Positions 1 to 7,296 of a stretch of DNA of 7,302 bases are shown piece after piece. Numbering within the stretch: the first letter of the stretch is position 1; each line of letters opens with the position of its first letter. The notes beneath the pieces are model-generated. The model made no database searches. It worked only from the letters and a program-made list of their open reading frames with translations, and was not told the DNA's origin. Origin of the DNA: Pseudomonadota bacterium (GTDB taxonomy: Bacteria > Pseudomonadota > Alphaproteobacteria > Caulobacterales > Caulobacteraceae); contig JAEXJH010000361.1 in assembly GCA_023445955.1 (NCBI GenBank), positions 1 through 7,302 on the forward strand, read 5' to 3'. Position numbers and translations under genes: made by a program.

Positions 1-815
1 TGAGCCTGGCGCAGCGAGACGTTGTGCTCGCGGGCCGGCTGGGCGGCGTTGGCGGGGTCGTCGACGCCCTGGCGCATGGCGTCCTCGGCGCTGGACGCGC
101 CGACGGCGGCCAGTGCGGCCGGCGTGACGATGCGGTCGGTCAGGGTGCGCGTGCGGCGCAGCTCGTCGGCGATGCCGGTGGCCTGGCGCAGCAGATAGGC
201 GCCGAGCAGGGTCAGCAGAGCCGGCCCGATGGCCAGGCCCGCGAACACCGTCAGCGCGAAACCCTCGACCTTGAAGGCCGGCACGCCGCGGGCGTAACCG
301 AGCGCAAAGGCGATCGGAGCCAGGGCCCAGAGGAAGGCAATGGCGGTGGCGAGGGTCCAGAACAGCACGCCAGACATGCGGCGCGGCGCGTCCTCGCTGC
401 GCAGCGGCACGGTCGCTTCGGGACCGGTGCGGAAGTCCAAGGTCGGCTCGCGGCTCTCGGCCTTGGCCGGCGCCGCGCGTTCGGGCTCGACCACCGGGGC
501 CTGCGCCGGAGCGCTGGCGGTCAGCGAGGTGGCCAGCTTCAGCTCGGGTTCGGAGAAGCTCTCGACCGGCTCGGGATCAGGCTCGCGGCGACGGCGCGAT
601 CGCACGGTCATCGGCGGCGGAACGGCCAGGTCGTCGTTCAGCGTCTCTTGCAGGCTCAGGGGCTCGGCGGTCGGAATATCCGCCTCCGGCTCGGAATACG
701 AAGTCGCCTCAGGAAGTTCAGGCGTGATCTTGGCTTCCTCGGTCCCGATTTCCTCGGGAGGGCGGTCCGTCGGCGTCGCGGAAAAATCGAGCGGTTGGCG
801 CTTCTTAGGCTTCAT
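1..815 (-). CDS. tipN: TipN-like polar membrane protein, N-terminal part (gene runs off the left edge)
   Basis: The frame is open from an ATG at 815 to the window edge, giving 271 codons without a stop. The protein begins MKPKKRQPLDFS. Residues about 13-145 are acidic and rich in Pro, Glu and Ala, so probably disordered and cytoplasmic. Two hydrophobic helices follow at about 150-174 (around FWTLATAIAFLWALAPIAFA) and 186-209, separated by a short loop, then a polar Arg/Glu/Ala-rich stretch that may begin a coiled coil. This plan matches Caulobacter TipN, known as a long protein with two N-terminal membrane segments and a large C-terminal coiled coil. TipN marks the new pole and division site and helps position the flagellum and orient chromosome segregation. 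The name rests on architecture and recalled gene order, not an alignment; another two-helix coiled-coil membrane protein is possible. The Shine-Dalgarno sequence is weak; an in-frame TTG lies 18 nt upstream of the ATG. Confidence 0.65.
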   Translation of the reverse strand, partial: MKPKKRQPLDFSATPTDRPPEEIGTEEAKITPELPEATSYSEPEADIPTAEPLSLQETLNDDLAVPPPMTVRSRRRREPDPEPVESFSEPELKLATSLTASAPAQAPVVEPERAAPAKAESREPTLDFRTGPEATVPLRSEDAPRRMSGVLFWTLATAIAFLWALAPIAFALGYARGVPAFKVEGFALTVFAGLAIGPALLTLLGAYLLRQATGIADELRRTRTLTDRIVTPAALAAVGASSAEDAMRQGVDDPANAAQPAREHNVSLRQA

Positions 816-973
816 ACACAGCCAGGGTCCCAAAGCGTCAGAGGGGGAGCGCAGAGACAACCTTCGCGCGCCGGACCCCTCCTTCGCGTGTCACATGAAC
901 CTAACGGCGAAAAGCCTTGGCGCAAAGCGACTTTGGTTGCGTTTGCAAGGGTTGCGACGCCTTACCGGCGCGT
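816..973. other. Upstream region of the tipN-like gene
   Basis: This 158-bp gap lies between the small minus-strand ORF and the tipN-like start. I see no convincing promoter pair on the minus strand, no strong hairpin with a T-run, and no TTAA-N7-TTAA CtrA box. The bases next to the ATG lack a good Shine-Dalgarno sequence. A short repeated word, GGTTGCG, occurs near 935 and 951 on the plus strand, with no function I can assign. The tipN-like gene may be transcribed from here or by read-through from beyond the small ORF. Confidence 0.4.
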
Positions 974-1180
974 TCAGGTGTCGCGCGTGGCAGGTTGAGC
1001 GACGTTCGGGGGCGCATTGACGGCGATCGGGGCGGCCCGCGGCGAGCGGGAGACGGTCCGGGCCGCGGCGCTCCTGGCGTGCGGGCAGACGCCGTGCTCG
1101 ACGCTCACGCCAAATTGGCAGAGGGCGAACGAGGACAGCCAGACGACCGCCACAGCCAGCATTTCTGTTAAAAAGCCCAT
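974..1180 (-). CDS. Putative small single-pass membrane or exported protein (68 aa)
   Basis: I do not recognise this protein. The ATG at 1180 is preceded by an AGGGA Shine-Dalgarno-like sequence (plus positions 1187-1191) with a 6-nt spacer, and the frame ends at a TGA at 974-976. Residues about 5-25 (TEMLAVAVVWLSSFALCQFGV) form one hydrophobic helix, either a membrane anchor or an uncleaved signal. The remaining 43 residues are rich in Ala, Pro and Arg, with Cys at 21 and 32. About 57 of 68 codons end in G or C, as expected for a real gene in this genome, although high GC also creates chance ORFs. It points the same way as the tipN-like gene, 158 bp upstream of it. A TTG at 1198 in the same frame is a less likely start. 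I assign no function; it could be spurious. Confidence 0.45.
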   Translation of the reverse strand: MGFLTEMLAVAVVWLSSFALCQFGVSVEHGVCPHARSAAARTVSRSPRAAPIAVNAPPNVAQPATRDT

Positions 1181-1314
1181 AGCCCGTCCCTGGACCAATA
1201 TCGGCGTTATGCGAGCATTCGGACGCCACGGCGAGTGAACTTTTGGTCATGAACGACTTGAGTTTTCGCCCTGTGGCGCCACGCAACCTGACAGCGCCCC
1301 CAGAATTCCGGCGG

Positions 1315-1343
1315 TTGTTCGCCACGGCGGCCGGGCCTAGGTC
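1315..1343 (+). promoter_or_regulatory. Weak candidate housekeeping promoter for cysD
   Basis: TTGTTCG at 1315-1321, a 14-nt gap, then CCTAGGTC at 1336-1343 loosely follow the Caulobacter housekeeping pattern (TTGAC-type -35, GCTANAWC-type -10). Both boxes have mismatches. If real, the transcript would begin near 1350 and its 5' end would carry the inner part of the stem-loop. In DNA this GC-rich such a match can easily arise by chance. Confidence 0.2.
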
Positions 1344-1390
1344 CGAGACTGTACCGGCGCGCCCCAGACGGCGCGCGTCCGGACATTTTT
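1341..1390 (+). terminator. Terminator-like stem-loop plus T-run in the cysD leader (possible attenuator)
   Basis: GTCCG (1341-1345) pairs with CGGAC (1380-1384), GAC (1347-1349) pairs with GTC (1377-1379), and GCGCGCC (1357-1363) pairs with GGCGCGC (1370-1376) around the loop CCAGAC. There is a one-base bulge at 1346 and a 7-nt one-sided internal loop at 1350-1356. The sequence ATTTTTCC follows directly at 1385-1392. This is the form of an intrinsic terminator on the plus strand. It sits 64 bp before cysD with no upstream plus-strand gene to terminate, so premature termination or attenuation of the cys transcript is a reasonable inference. A competing antiterminator fold was not identified. 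Confidence 0.45.
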
Positions 1391-1453
1391 CCTTTGCGGA
1401 CCTTCGCCTTGGCCCTTACCCAATTCGCACCCGCCGCGTACCCGCCGGATCCG

Positions 1454-2374
1454 ATGACGACGCAAATCTCGCCGGCCCGCCTTACGCACCTCCAGCGCCT
1501 GGAGGCCGAGAGCATCCACATCTTGCGCGAGGTGGCGGCCGAGTGCGAGCGCCCGGTCATGCTGTATTCGATCGGCAAGGACAGCGCGGTGATGCTGCAC
1601 CTGGCCGCCAAGGCCTTCTATCCCAGCAAGCCGCCTTTCCCGCTGCTGCACGTCGACACGACCTGGAAGTTCCGGGACATGTACGCGCTGCGCGACAAGG
1701 TGGCGAACGAGCTGGGCTTTGACCTGATCGTCCACAAGAATCCCGACGCCGAGGCGCGCGGCGTCAATCCGTTCGACCATGGAAGCGCCCTGCACACCGA
1801 CCTCTGGAAGACGGAAGGCCTCAAGCAGGCCCTCTCCAAGTACGGCTTCGACGCGGCCTTTGGCGGCGCCCGCCGGGACGAGGAGAAGAGCCGTGCCAAG
1901 GAGCGGATGTTCTCGTTCCGCACCGCCGAGCACCGCTGGGACCCGAAGAACCAGCGTCCCGAGCTGTGGAACCTCTACAACACCCGCAAGCACCCGGGCG
2001 AAAGCCTGCGCGTCTTCCCGATCTCCAATTGGACCGAGCTGGACGTCTGGCAGTACATCCACCTGGAGAACATCCCGATCGTGCCGCTGTATTTCGCGGC
2101 CGAGCGGCCGGTGGTCGAGCGCGACGGCGCGCTGATCATGGTCGACGACGACCGCTTCCGCCTGCATCCGGGCGAAGTCCCGCAGATGAAGAGCGTCCGC
2201 TTCCGCACCCTGGGCTGCTACCCGCTGACGGGCGCGGTCGAGAGCACCGCCTCCACCCTGCCCCAGGTCATCCAGGAAATGCTGCTGACCACGACGGCGG
2301 AGCGCCAAGGCCGGGTCATCGACCACGACCAGTCCGCCTCGATGGAGAAGAAGAAGCAGGAGGGCTACTTCTGA
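1454..2374 (+). CDS. cysD: Sulfate adenylyltransferase subunit 2 (CysD)
   Basis: CysD is the catalytic small subunit of ATP sulfurylase. With the CysN GTPase it makes adenosine 5'-phosphosulfate (APS) and pyrophosphate from sulfate and ATP, the first step of sulfate assimilation in the cytoplasm. The 306-residue product is close to the E. coli length (302) and collinear with it as I recall that sequence. It starts [13 protein letters not shown], carries the PP-loop SIGKDS at 39-44 of the ATP-pyrophosphatase fold, the conserved [16 protein letters not shown] at 127-142, [12 protein letters not shown] at 151-162, and ends in GYF. The ATG at 1454 fits the family N-terminus; an in-frame TTG at 1394 would add 20 atypical residues. 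Its ribosome binding site is poor (only GGAT nearby). The stop overlaps the cysNC start. The function is secure. Confidence 0.97.
   Translation: MTTQISPARLTHLQRLEAESIHILREVAAECERPVMLYSIGKDSAVMLHLAAKAFYPSKPPFPLLHVDTTWKFRDMYALRDKVANELGFDLIVHKNPDAEARGVNPFDHGSALHTDLWKTEGLKQALSKYGFDAAFGGARRDEEKSRAKERMFSFRTAEHRWDPKNQRPELWNLYNTRKHPGESLRVFPISNWTELDVWQYIHLENIPIVPLYFAAERPVVERDGALIMVDDDRFRLHPGEVPQMKSVRFRTLGCYPLTGAVESTASTLPQVIQEMLLTTTAERQGRVIDHDQSASMEKKKQEGYF
2358..2364 (+). promoter_or_regulatory. Strong Shine-Dalgarno sequence for cysNC inside the cysD 3' end
   Basis: AGGAGGG lies within the last codons of cysD, 9 nt before the cysNC ATG at 2374. Together with the TGATG stop/start overlap it fixes the cysNC start and indicates coupled translation, which suits two subunits of one complex. 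It is much stronger than the site in front of cysD. Confidence 0.75.
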
Positions 2375-4281
2375 TGGCGCACCAGTCCGCCCTGATCGCC
2401 GAGGATATCGACGCCTATCTGCACCAGCACCAGCACAAGTCGCTGCTGCGCTTCATCACCTGCGGCAGCGTCGACGACGGCAAGTCCACCCTGATCGGCC
2501 GCCTGCTGTACGACAGCAAGATGATCTTCGAGGACCAGCTGGCGGCGCTCGAAGCCGACAGCAAGAAGGTCGGCACCCAAGGCGGGGCGATCGACTTCGC
2601 CCTGCTGGTCGACGGCCTGGCCGCCGAGCGCGAGCAAGGCATCACCATCGACGTCGCCTACCGCTTTTTCTCGACCGAGAAGCGCAAGTTCATCGTCGCC
2701 GACACCCCCGGCCACGAGCAGTACACGCGCAACATGGTCACCGGGGCCTCGACCGCCGACGCGGCCGTGATCCTGATCGACGCGCGCAAGGGCGTACTGA
2801 CCCAGACGCGCCGCCACAGCTATCTCGTCAGTCTGCTAGGCATCCGCCACGTGGTGCTGGCGGTGAACAAGATGGACCTGGTCGGCTGGAACCCGGCCGT
2901 CTTCGACCAGATCGTCGCCGACTACCGCGCCTTCGCCGAGCAGATCGGCCTGACGGTCTTCACCCCGATCCCGATCTCGGGCCTGGGCGGCGACAATATC
3001 GCCTCCGTCAGCGAGCACACGCCCTGGTTCAAGGGTCCGATCCTGATGGACTGGCTGGAAGGCGTGGAGGTCGAGGACGACCTGCAGTCCAAGCCCTTCC
3101 GCATGCCGGTGCAGTGGGTCAATCGTCCGAACCTCGACTTCCGGGGCTTCTCGGGCCTGATCGCCTCGGGCTCGATCAAGCCGGGCGACCGCATCCGCGC
3201 CCTGCCCTCAGGTCGCGAGAGCCGCGTGGCCCGCATCGTCACCCTGCCCGGCGATCTCGACCAGGCCGTTGCCGGCCAGTCTGTGACCCTGACGCTGGAA
3301 GACGAGATCGACATCTCGCGCGGCGACGTCATCGCCACCGCCGATGCGCCGGCCCCCGTCGCCAACCAGTTCGAGGCCACCGTCGTCTGGATGGACGACG
3401 AGCCCCTGCCCCCGGGCCGCACCTATCTGCTGAAGCTGGGCGCGCGCACGGTCAGCGCCAGCGTCACCGACATCAAGCACCGCGTGAACGTCAACACGCT
3501 GGAGAAGACGGCCGCCAAGCGCCTGGAGCTGAACGAGATCGGGCTGGTGAACCTGTCGCTGGACCAGGCCATCCCGTTTGAGGCCTATGCCGACAACCGC
3601 CAGATGGGCGGCTTCATCCTGGTCGACCGCCTGAGCAACCGCACGGTCGGCGCGGGGATGATCAACTTCGCCCTGCGGCGGGCCGACAACATCCACTGGC
3701 AGCACACCGACGTCACCAAGGCCTCGCGCTCGGCGCTGAAGGCCCAGCGTGGCCAGGTCGTCTGGCTGACGGGCCTCTCGGGCGCGGGCAAGTCGACCAT
3801 CGCCAACCTGGTCGAAAAGCGCCTGCATGCTCTCGGCCGCCACACCTACCTGCTGGACGGCGACAATGTCCGCCATGGGCTGAACAAGGACCTCGGCTTC
3901 ACCGAGGAGGACCGCGTCGAGAACATCCGCCGGGTGGCCGAGGTCGCCAAGCTGATGGTCGACGCCGGCCTGATCGTGCTGACCGCCTTCATCTCGCCCT
4001 TCCGGGCCGAGCGCCAACTGGCGCGCGACCTGCTGGACCAGGGCGAGTTCATCGAGGTCTTCGTCGACACCCCCCTGGCCGTGGCCGAGGCGCGGGACGT
4101 GAAGGGCCTCTACAAGAAGGCGCGTTCGGGCCAGTTGAAGAACTTCACCGGCGTCGACAGTCCGTACGAAGCGCCGGAGACGCCGGAGCTGCGGATCGAC
4201 ACCACCGCCATCGATCCCGTCGAAGCGGCCGAGCGCATCGTCGCCTGGCTGGAAGGCCGGGAGATCGACTACACGATCTGA
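2374..4281 (+). CDS. cysNC: Bifunctional sulfate adenylyltransferase subunit 1 / adenylylsulfate kinase (CysN-CysC fusion)
   Basis: This 635-residue fusion supplies the GTPase that drives APS synthesis by CysD and the kinase that phosphorylates APS to PAPS. Residues 1 to about 445 are CysN, an EF-Tu-like GTPase: P-loop GSVDDGKST at 31-39, DTPGH at 110-114, NKMD at 165-168, then beta-barrel domains. Residues about 458-635 are CysC: Walker A GLSGAGKS at 467-474, [10 protein letters not shown] at 495-504, and AFISPFR at 538-544, where Ser541 corresponds to the residue phosphorylated in E. coli Cys[11 protein letters not shown] and [12 protein letters not shown] follow. All motifs of both halves look intact. 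Such fusions are widespread in alphaproteobacteria, including rhizobial NodQ; no Nod-factor genes are visible here, so a housekeeping assimilation role is more likely. No PAPS reductase or sulfite reductase gene lies in the window. The 3' end overlaps the opposing permease gene by 13 bp. Confidence 0.96.
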   Translation: MAHQSALIAEDIDAYLHQHQHKSLLRFITCGSVDDGKSTLIGRLLYDSKMIFEDQLAALEADSKKVGTQGGAIDFALLVDGLAAEREQGITIDVAYRFFSTEKRKFIVADTPGHEQYTRNMVTGASTADAAVILIDARKGVLTQTRRHSYLVSLLGIRHVVLAVNKMDLVGWNPAVFDQIVADYRAFAEQIGLTVFTPIPISGLGGDNIASVSEHTPWFKGPILMDWLEGVEVEDDLQSKPFRMPVQWVNRPNLDFRGFSGLIASGSIKPGDRIRALPSGRESRVARIVTLPGDLDQAVAGQSVTLTLEDEIDISRGDVIATADAPAPVANQFEATVVWMDDEPLPPGRTYLLKLGARTVSASVTDIKHRVNVNTLEKTAAKRLELNEIGLVNLSLDQAIPFEAYADNRQMGGFILVDRLSNRTVGAGMINFALRRADNIHWQHTDVTKASRSALKAQRGQVVWLTGLSGAGKSTIANLVEKRLHALGRHTYLLDGDNVRHGLNKDLGFTEEDRVENIRRVAEVAKLMVDAGLIVLTAFISPFRAERQLARDLLDQGEFIEVFVDTPLAVAEARDVKGLYKKARSGQLKNFTGVDSPYEAPETPELRIDTTAIDPVEAAERIVAWLEGREIDYTI

Positions 4282-5468
4282 TGTCTTGAGCGGCGCGACA
4301 GCAGGATCGCGCCGCCCAGGCCCAGCAACGCCATGAAGGCCGTGGCGAGGTAGCCCTTCGCGCCCAGGGCGTCGAACAACGGGCCCGAGGCCAGGGTCGC
4401 GATGCCCAGGGTGAAGCCCGACGACAGCGCCGAGTTGATCGCCTGGGCCGGCGACGCGGCGGCCGGCGGAGCCAGTTTCTCGATCAGCCTCAGCGAGGCC
4501 ATGAAGCTCGCCGCGAAGGTCATGGCGTGCAGCATCTGCAGCGGGAACAGCGCCCACAGCGGCGGCTCGAACGCGTAGAGCGTCCAGCGGATCACAGCCG
4601 CGCTGGCGCCCAGGATCAGGAACCGCTCCGGTCCCCAGCGCCGGCGCAGCGGCTCCAGGAACCACATGAAGCCGACCTCGGCCGCGACGCCCACGCCCCA
4701 CAGCACACCGATCATCGGCTCGCTGATCCCCTGCTTGCGCCAGAGGATGGCCGAGAAGCCGTAGTAGAAGGCGTGCGCCCCCTGGATCAGGCCGGCGGTG
4801 ACCACCGCCAGCACGAAGGTGCGGTTGCGCAGCAGGTCGCTCAGCCCCTTCCAACGCTCGGACCGGTCCGGCTTGGCCCCTTCGGCGTGGACCCGTTCCG
4901 GCGGCACGGCCAGGGCCGCCGTCGCGGCGCCGATGAAGCAAGCGGCGGCGATCCAGATCGCAATGATGGTCGGGGCGGCGAAGGTGAGGATCGCGCCCAT
5001 GGCCAGGTTGGCGACGATGAAGGCCGAGGAGCCCGTGCCCCGCGGGACGCCGTAGTTGAAGCCCTCGGTCCGCGCCCGGCGCAGGGTGATGATGTCGATC
5101 AGCGGCGAGACGGTCGACAGCAGGGTCTGGCCGATGAACCAGGCCGGAATGAACCACCACAGGCTGGGCGCGATCAGCAGACCCGAATAACCCAGCCCCG
5201 CGCCCAGCAGCAGCAGCACCATCGGCGTGCGCCGCAGGGTGAAGCCGTCGGCCCACACAGCCAGCGAGGCGCCGGTGAAGGGCTTGAGAAGCAGCGGCAC
5301 GGCCAGGATCAGGCCGATCTCGCCGCCCGTCATGCCCCGCGAGCGCAGGAACGTGCCGATATACGGCAGGCTGACGCCCGAACTCAGGAAGATCGAGGCG
5401 TAGAACAGGCAGAGGCGAACAAGGGTCGGGAGCGCCGGCTCCTTCGACTTGTCCGCCCCCGTCTGCAC
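4269..5468 (-). CDS. MFS transporter, HcaT (3-phenylpropionate permease)-like
   Basis: The 399-residue inner-membrane protein shows about 12 hydrophobic segments in two halves, with a polar central loop at about 188-218, the usual major facilitator plan. [15 protein letters not shown] at 227-241, followed by [12 protein letters not shown] at 254-265, closely resembles the second half of E. coli HcaT as I recall it, and [12 protein letters not shown] at 139-150 matches the equivalent first-half motif. The substrate is unknown; HcaT-like proteins are often annotated as phenylpropionate, nucleoside or sugar/proton symporters, and no aromatic-catabolism genes are nearby. The start is a GTG, 1 nt after the metG TAA, with only a weak Shine-Dalgarno sequence, so its translation probably depends on ribosomes finishing metG. 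No in-frame ATG lies near the N-terminus. The TAG stop lies inside the 3' end of cysNC. Confidence 0.85.
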   Translation of the reverse strand: MQTGADKSKEPALPTLVRLCLFYASIFLSSGVSLPYIGTFLRSRGMTGGEIGLILAVPLLLKPFTGASLAVWADGFTLRRTPMVLLLLGAGLGYSGLLIAPSLWWFIPAWFIGQTLLSTVSPLIDIITLRRARTEGFNYGVPRGTGSSAFIVANLAMGAILTFAAPTIIAIWIAAACFIGAATAALAVPPERVHAEGAKPDRSERWKGLSDLLRNRTFVLAVVTAGLIQGAHAFYYGFSAILWRKQGISEPMIGVLWGVGVAAEVGFMWFLEPLRRRWGPERFLILGASAAVIRWTLYAFEPPLWALFPLQMLHAMTFAASFMASLRLIEKLAPPAAASPAQAINSALSSGFTLGIATLASGPLFDALGAKGYLATAFMALLGLGGAILLSRRSRHQIV

Positions 5469-5469
5469 C

Positions 5470-7179
5470 TTACTCGGCGCCGCCGAAGCGGGCCGTCCAC
5501 TCGGCGATCTGCTCGTCCTCGATCTTCTTGAACAGGACGTCCGGCACGGTCACCTTCGCGCCGACCGCCAGCTTGTCCAGCTCGGCCTTGGCGTCGTTCG
5601 ACGGCCAAGCCGCCGGATACTCAAGGCCGAAAGCCCCGCCGATCGTCTCGGCCGCGAACGGGATGAACGGGGCAGAGATCTTGGCGTACAGCGCCACCAG
5701 GTTCAGCGCCGTGCGGACGATGACGGCGGCGCGGTCGCGATCGGTCTTGATCGCGGTCCACGGCGCGGCTTCCTGCAGGTATTCGTTGCCGACCACCCAC
5801 AGCGCGCGCAGCGCCTGGGCGCTCTTGCGCATCTCGATGGCGTCCATCTGTTCGGCCAGATCCGCCAGGCGCGCCGAAACGTCGGCGAACAGCTTTTCTT
5901 CCAGCGGACCGGGCTCGCCGCCCTCGGGCACCACGCCCTCGAACTTGCTCTCGTTGAACTTCAGGATGCGGTTGACGAAGTTGCCCAGCACGTCGGCCAG
6001 GTCGCGGTTCACCGCGCTGGCGAACTGCTCCCAGGTGAAGGCGGTGTCGCTGCCTTCCGGCGAGTTGGCCGTCAGGTACCAGCGCCACAGGTCGGGCGGC
6101 AGGATCTCCAGGGCCGCATCCATGAACACGCCACGCTTGTTGCTGGTCGAGAACTTGCCGCCGTACCAGTTCAGCCAGTTGAAGGCCTTGAGCATGTCGA
6201 CGCTCTTCCACGGCTCTTCCGAGCCCAGGATGGTGGCCGGGAAGCTGACGGTGTGGAACGCGACATTGTCCTTGCCCATGAACTGGACATAGCGGACGTC
6301 TTCCGCGCCCTCGTCGGTGCGCCACCACGACTTCCAGTCGCGGTCGGGCGCGCCCTCGGCCCACTCCTGGGTCGCGGCGATGTACTCGATCGGGGCGTCG
6401 AACCAGACGTAGAAGACTTTGTCCTCAAAGCCCGGGCGCGGCACGCCATCCTTGGCCACCGGGATACCCCAGGCCAAATCGCGGGTGATGCCGCGGTCGA
6501 TCAGACCCTCGTCCAGGTGCTTGTAGGCGATCGAGCGAGCCAGCTGCGGCCAGTCGCCGTGGCTGTCGACCCAGACGCGGATTTTGTCCTGCATCTTGGT
6601 CTGCAGCAGGTAGAGGTGGCGGGTGTCGCGCACTTCGATGTTCCGCGAGCCGGAGATCACCGAGTACGGATTGATCAGATCGGTAGGGTCCAGCAGGTTG
6701 CCGCAGTTGTCGCACTGGTCGCCCCGCGCCTTCTCGAAGCCGCAGTGCGGGCAGGTCCCTTCGACATAGCGGTCCGGCAGGAAGCGCTTGTCGTCGACCG
6801 AATAGACCATCTGGTCGACGCGTTCCTCGATCAGGCCGTGGTCTTCCAGGGCCTGGCAGAAATGCTGGGTCAGGCGATGGTTCTGCGGCGAGGACGAGCG
6901 GCCGAAATGATCCCACGACAGGCCGAACGCGCGACCCACGTCGTGCTGCAGCACGTGCTGCTCGGCGCAATAGGTGGCGACGTCCTGGCCGGCGGCGGTG
7001 GCCGCGAGCTCAGCGGGAGTCCCGTGCTCGTCGGTGGCGCAGATGTAGAGCGTCTCGTGCCCCTGCGCCCGCTTGAAGCGCGCATAGACATCCGCCGGCA
7101 GCATCGACCCCGCCAGGTTGCCCAGGTGCTTGATGCCGTTGATGTACGGCAGGGCCGAGGTGATCAGGATGCGAGCCAT
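5470..7179 (-). CDS. metG: Methionine--tRNA ligase (MetG)
   Basis: This cytoplasmic class I aminoacyl-tRNA synthetase charges tRNA-Met with methionine for initiation and elongation. The 569-residue product begins [21 protein letters not shown], with the HIGH motif as HLGN at 18-21 and ATDEHGTP at 48-55. A zinc-binding insert has C143, C146, C156 and C159 in a CX2C-X9-CX2C pattern. WFDAPIEYI lies at 259-267. The KMSKS loop reads KFSTS at 342-346 within [13 protein letters not shown]. An APW at 472-474 matches the E. coli Pro-Trp pair that reads the CAU anticodon. The C-terminal tRNA-binding dimerisation domain of the 677-residue E. coli enzyme is absent, as in many bacteria. The ATG at 7179 has GAAAGG (plus 7190-7195) at a 10-nt spacing; a GTG at 7206 would add nine atypical residues. 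It is the first gene of a unit with the permease. Confidence 0.97.
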   Translation of the reverse strand: MARILITSALPYINGIKHLGNLAGSMLPADVYARFKRAQGHETLYICATDEHGTPAELAATAAGQDVATYCAEQHVLQHDVGRAFGLSWDHFGRSSSPQNHRLTQHFCQALEDHGLIEERVDQMVYSVDDKRFLPDRYVEGTCPHCGFEKARGDQCDNCGNLLDPTDLINPYSVISGSRNIEVRDTRHLYLLQTKMQDKIRVWVDSHGDWPQLARSIAYKHLDEGLIDRGITRDLAWGIPVAKDGVPRPGFEDKVFYVWFDAPIEYIAATQEWAEGAPDRDWKSWWRTDEGAEDVRYVQFMGKDNVAFHTVSFPATILGSEEPWKSVDMLKAFNWLNWYGGKFSTSNKRGVFMDAALEILPPDLWRWYLTANSPEGSDTAFTWEQFASAVNRDLADVLGNFVNRILKFNESKFEGVVPEGGEPGPLEEKLFADVSARLADLAEQMDAIEMRKSAQALRALWVVGNEYLQEAAPWTAIKTDRDRAAVIVRTALNLVALYAKISAPFIPFAAETIGGAFGLEYPAAWPSNDAKAELDKLAVGAKVTVPDVLFKKIEDEQIAEWTARFGGAE

Positions 7180-7277
7180 GCGGGCGCGGCCTTTCGGGGG
7201 AGTCACGGGGAGCGTAGAAGCGTCCGCATATAGAAGGGTCGGGCGGCGAGGGAAAGGTTTGGCGCAATACGCCTTCT
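7180..7277 (-). promoter_or_regulatory. metG upstream region
   Basis: This stretch holds the metG ribosome binding site (GAAAGG, plus 7190-7195). On the minus strand a TCTATATG sequence (plus 7227-7234), about 48 nt before the ATG, could be a -10 box, but I see no good -35 partner. One GANTC site (GAGTC, 7200-7204), the CcrM methylation sequence in Caulobacter, lies between them. No ORF or hairpin with a T-run is apparent, so the promoter is suggested only weakly. Confidence 0.3.
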
Positions 7278-7296
7278 CCTCCCCCTCCGGGGGAGG
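7278..7296. repeat. GC-rich intergenic palindrome
   Basis: CCTCCCCC (7278-7285) and GGGGGAGG (7289-7296) form a perfect 8-bp stem around TCC. No T-run follows on either strand, so it is not a typical intrinsic terminator. It resembles the short CCTCCCCC/GGGGGAGG palindromes that I recall as frequent between Caulobacterales genes, so it may be one copy of a REP-like dispersed family. Only one copy is in this window, and the element may continue past the right edge. Confidence 0.5.

Larger units (their letters stand above)
1181..1453. promoter_or_regulatory. Divergent intergenic region and cysDNC leader
   Basis: This 273-bp stretch lies between the divergent small ORF and cysD, so it should hold the sulfate-operon promoter and possibly that of the small gene. 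No recognisable regulator site or known riboswitch fold stands out. The clearest element is the terminator-like stem-loop at 1341-1390, listed separately. A nine-codon ORF (ATG at 1209, TGA at 1236-1238) has no Shine-Dalgarno sequence and no run of cysteine codons, so it is a poor leader-peptide candidate. Confidence 0.5.

Noticed and set aside
815..840. CTGACGC-N12-GCTGTGTA promoter-like pair on the minus strand before the tipN-like ATG
   Set aside because: The -10 poorly matches and abuts the ATG, so transcription would begin inside the coding region.
24..998. Plus-strand frames of 324 and 226 codons over the tipN-like gene
   Set aside because: They are antisense to a frame with membrane helices and coherent composition; their products are Arg/Gly/Ser-rich without domains.
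1017..1023. TTGACGG, a perfect -35-like box on the plus strand
   Set aside because: No -10-like sequence follows at suitable spacing, and it lies inside the small minus-strand ORF.
891..1325. Minus-strand frame of 144 codons overlapping the small ORF
   Set aside because: It starts at a GTG without a good ribosome binding site, and its C-terminal half is Arg-rich shadow sequence. The 68-codon frame has better composition and start context.
1394..1453. Earlier TTG start for cysD
   Set aside because: The extra 20 residues do not resemble any CysD N-terminus I know, and the TTG lies immediately after the terminator-like T-run.
2374..4281. A Nod-factor sulfation (nodPQ) locus instead of housekeeping cysDNC
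   Set aside because: The proteins share this architecture, but no nod genes or sulfotransferase are visible and the other genes suggest a free-living Caulobacter-like core region.
3208..5256. Long minus-strand open frame of 682 codons across cysNC and the permease
   Set aside because: It is antisense to cysNC for half its length and out of frame with the permease for the rest. Its product is a low-complexity Arg/Gly/Ala-rich string, typical of shadow frames in high-GC DNA.
7180..7206. Earlier GTG start for metG
   Set aside because: The family N-terminus begins at [12 protein letters not shown], and the GAAAGG site is placed correctly for the ATG at 7179.
5449..7233. Plus-strand open frame of 594 codons antisense to metG
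   Set aside because: It mirrors metG codon bias, shows no recognisable motif, and metG on the other strand is certain.
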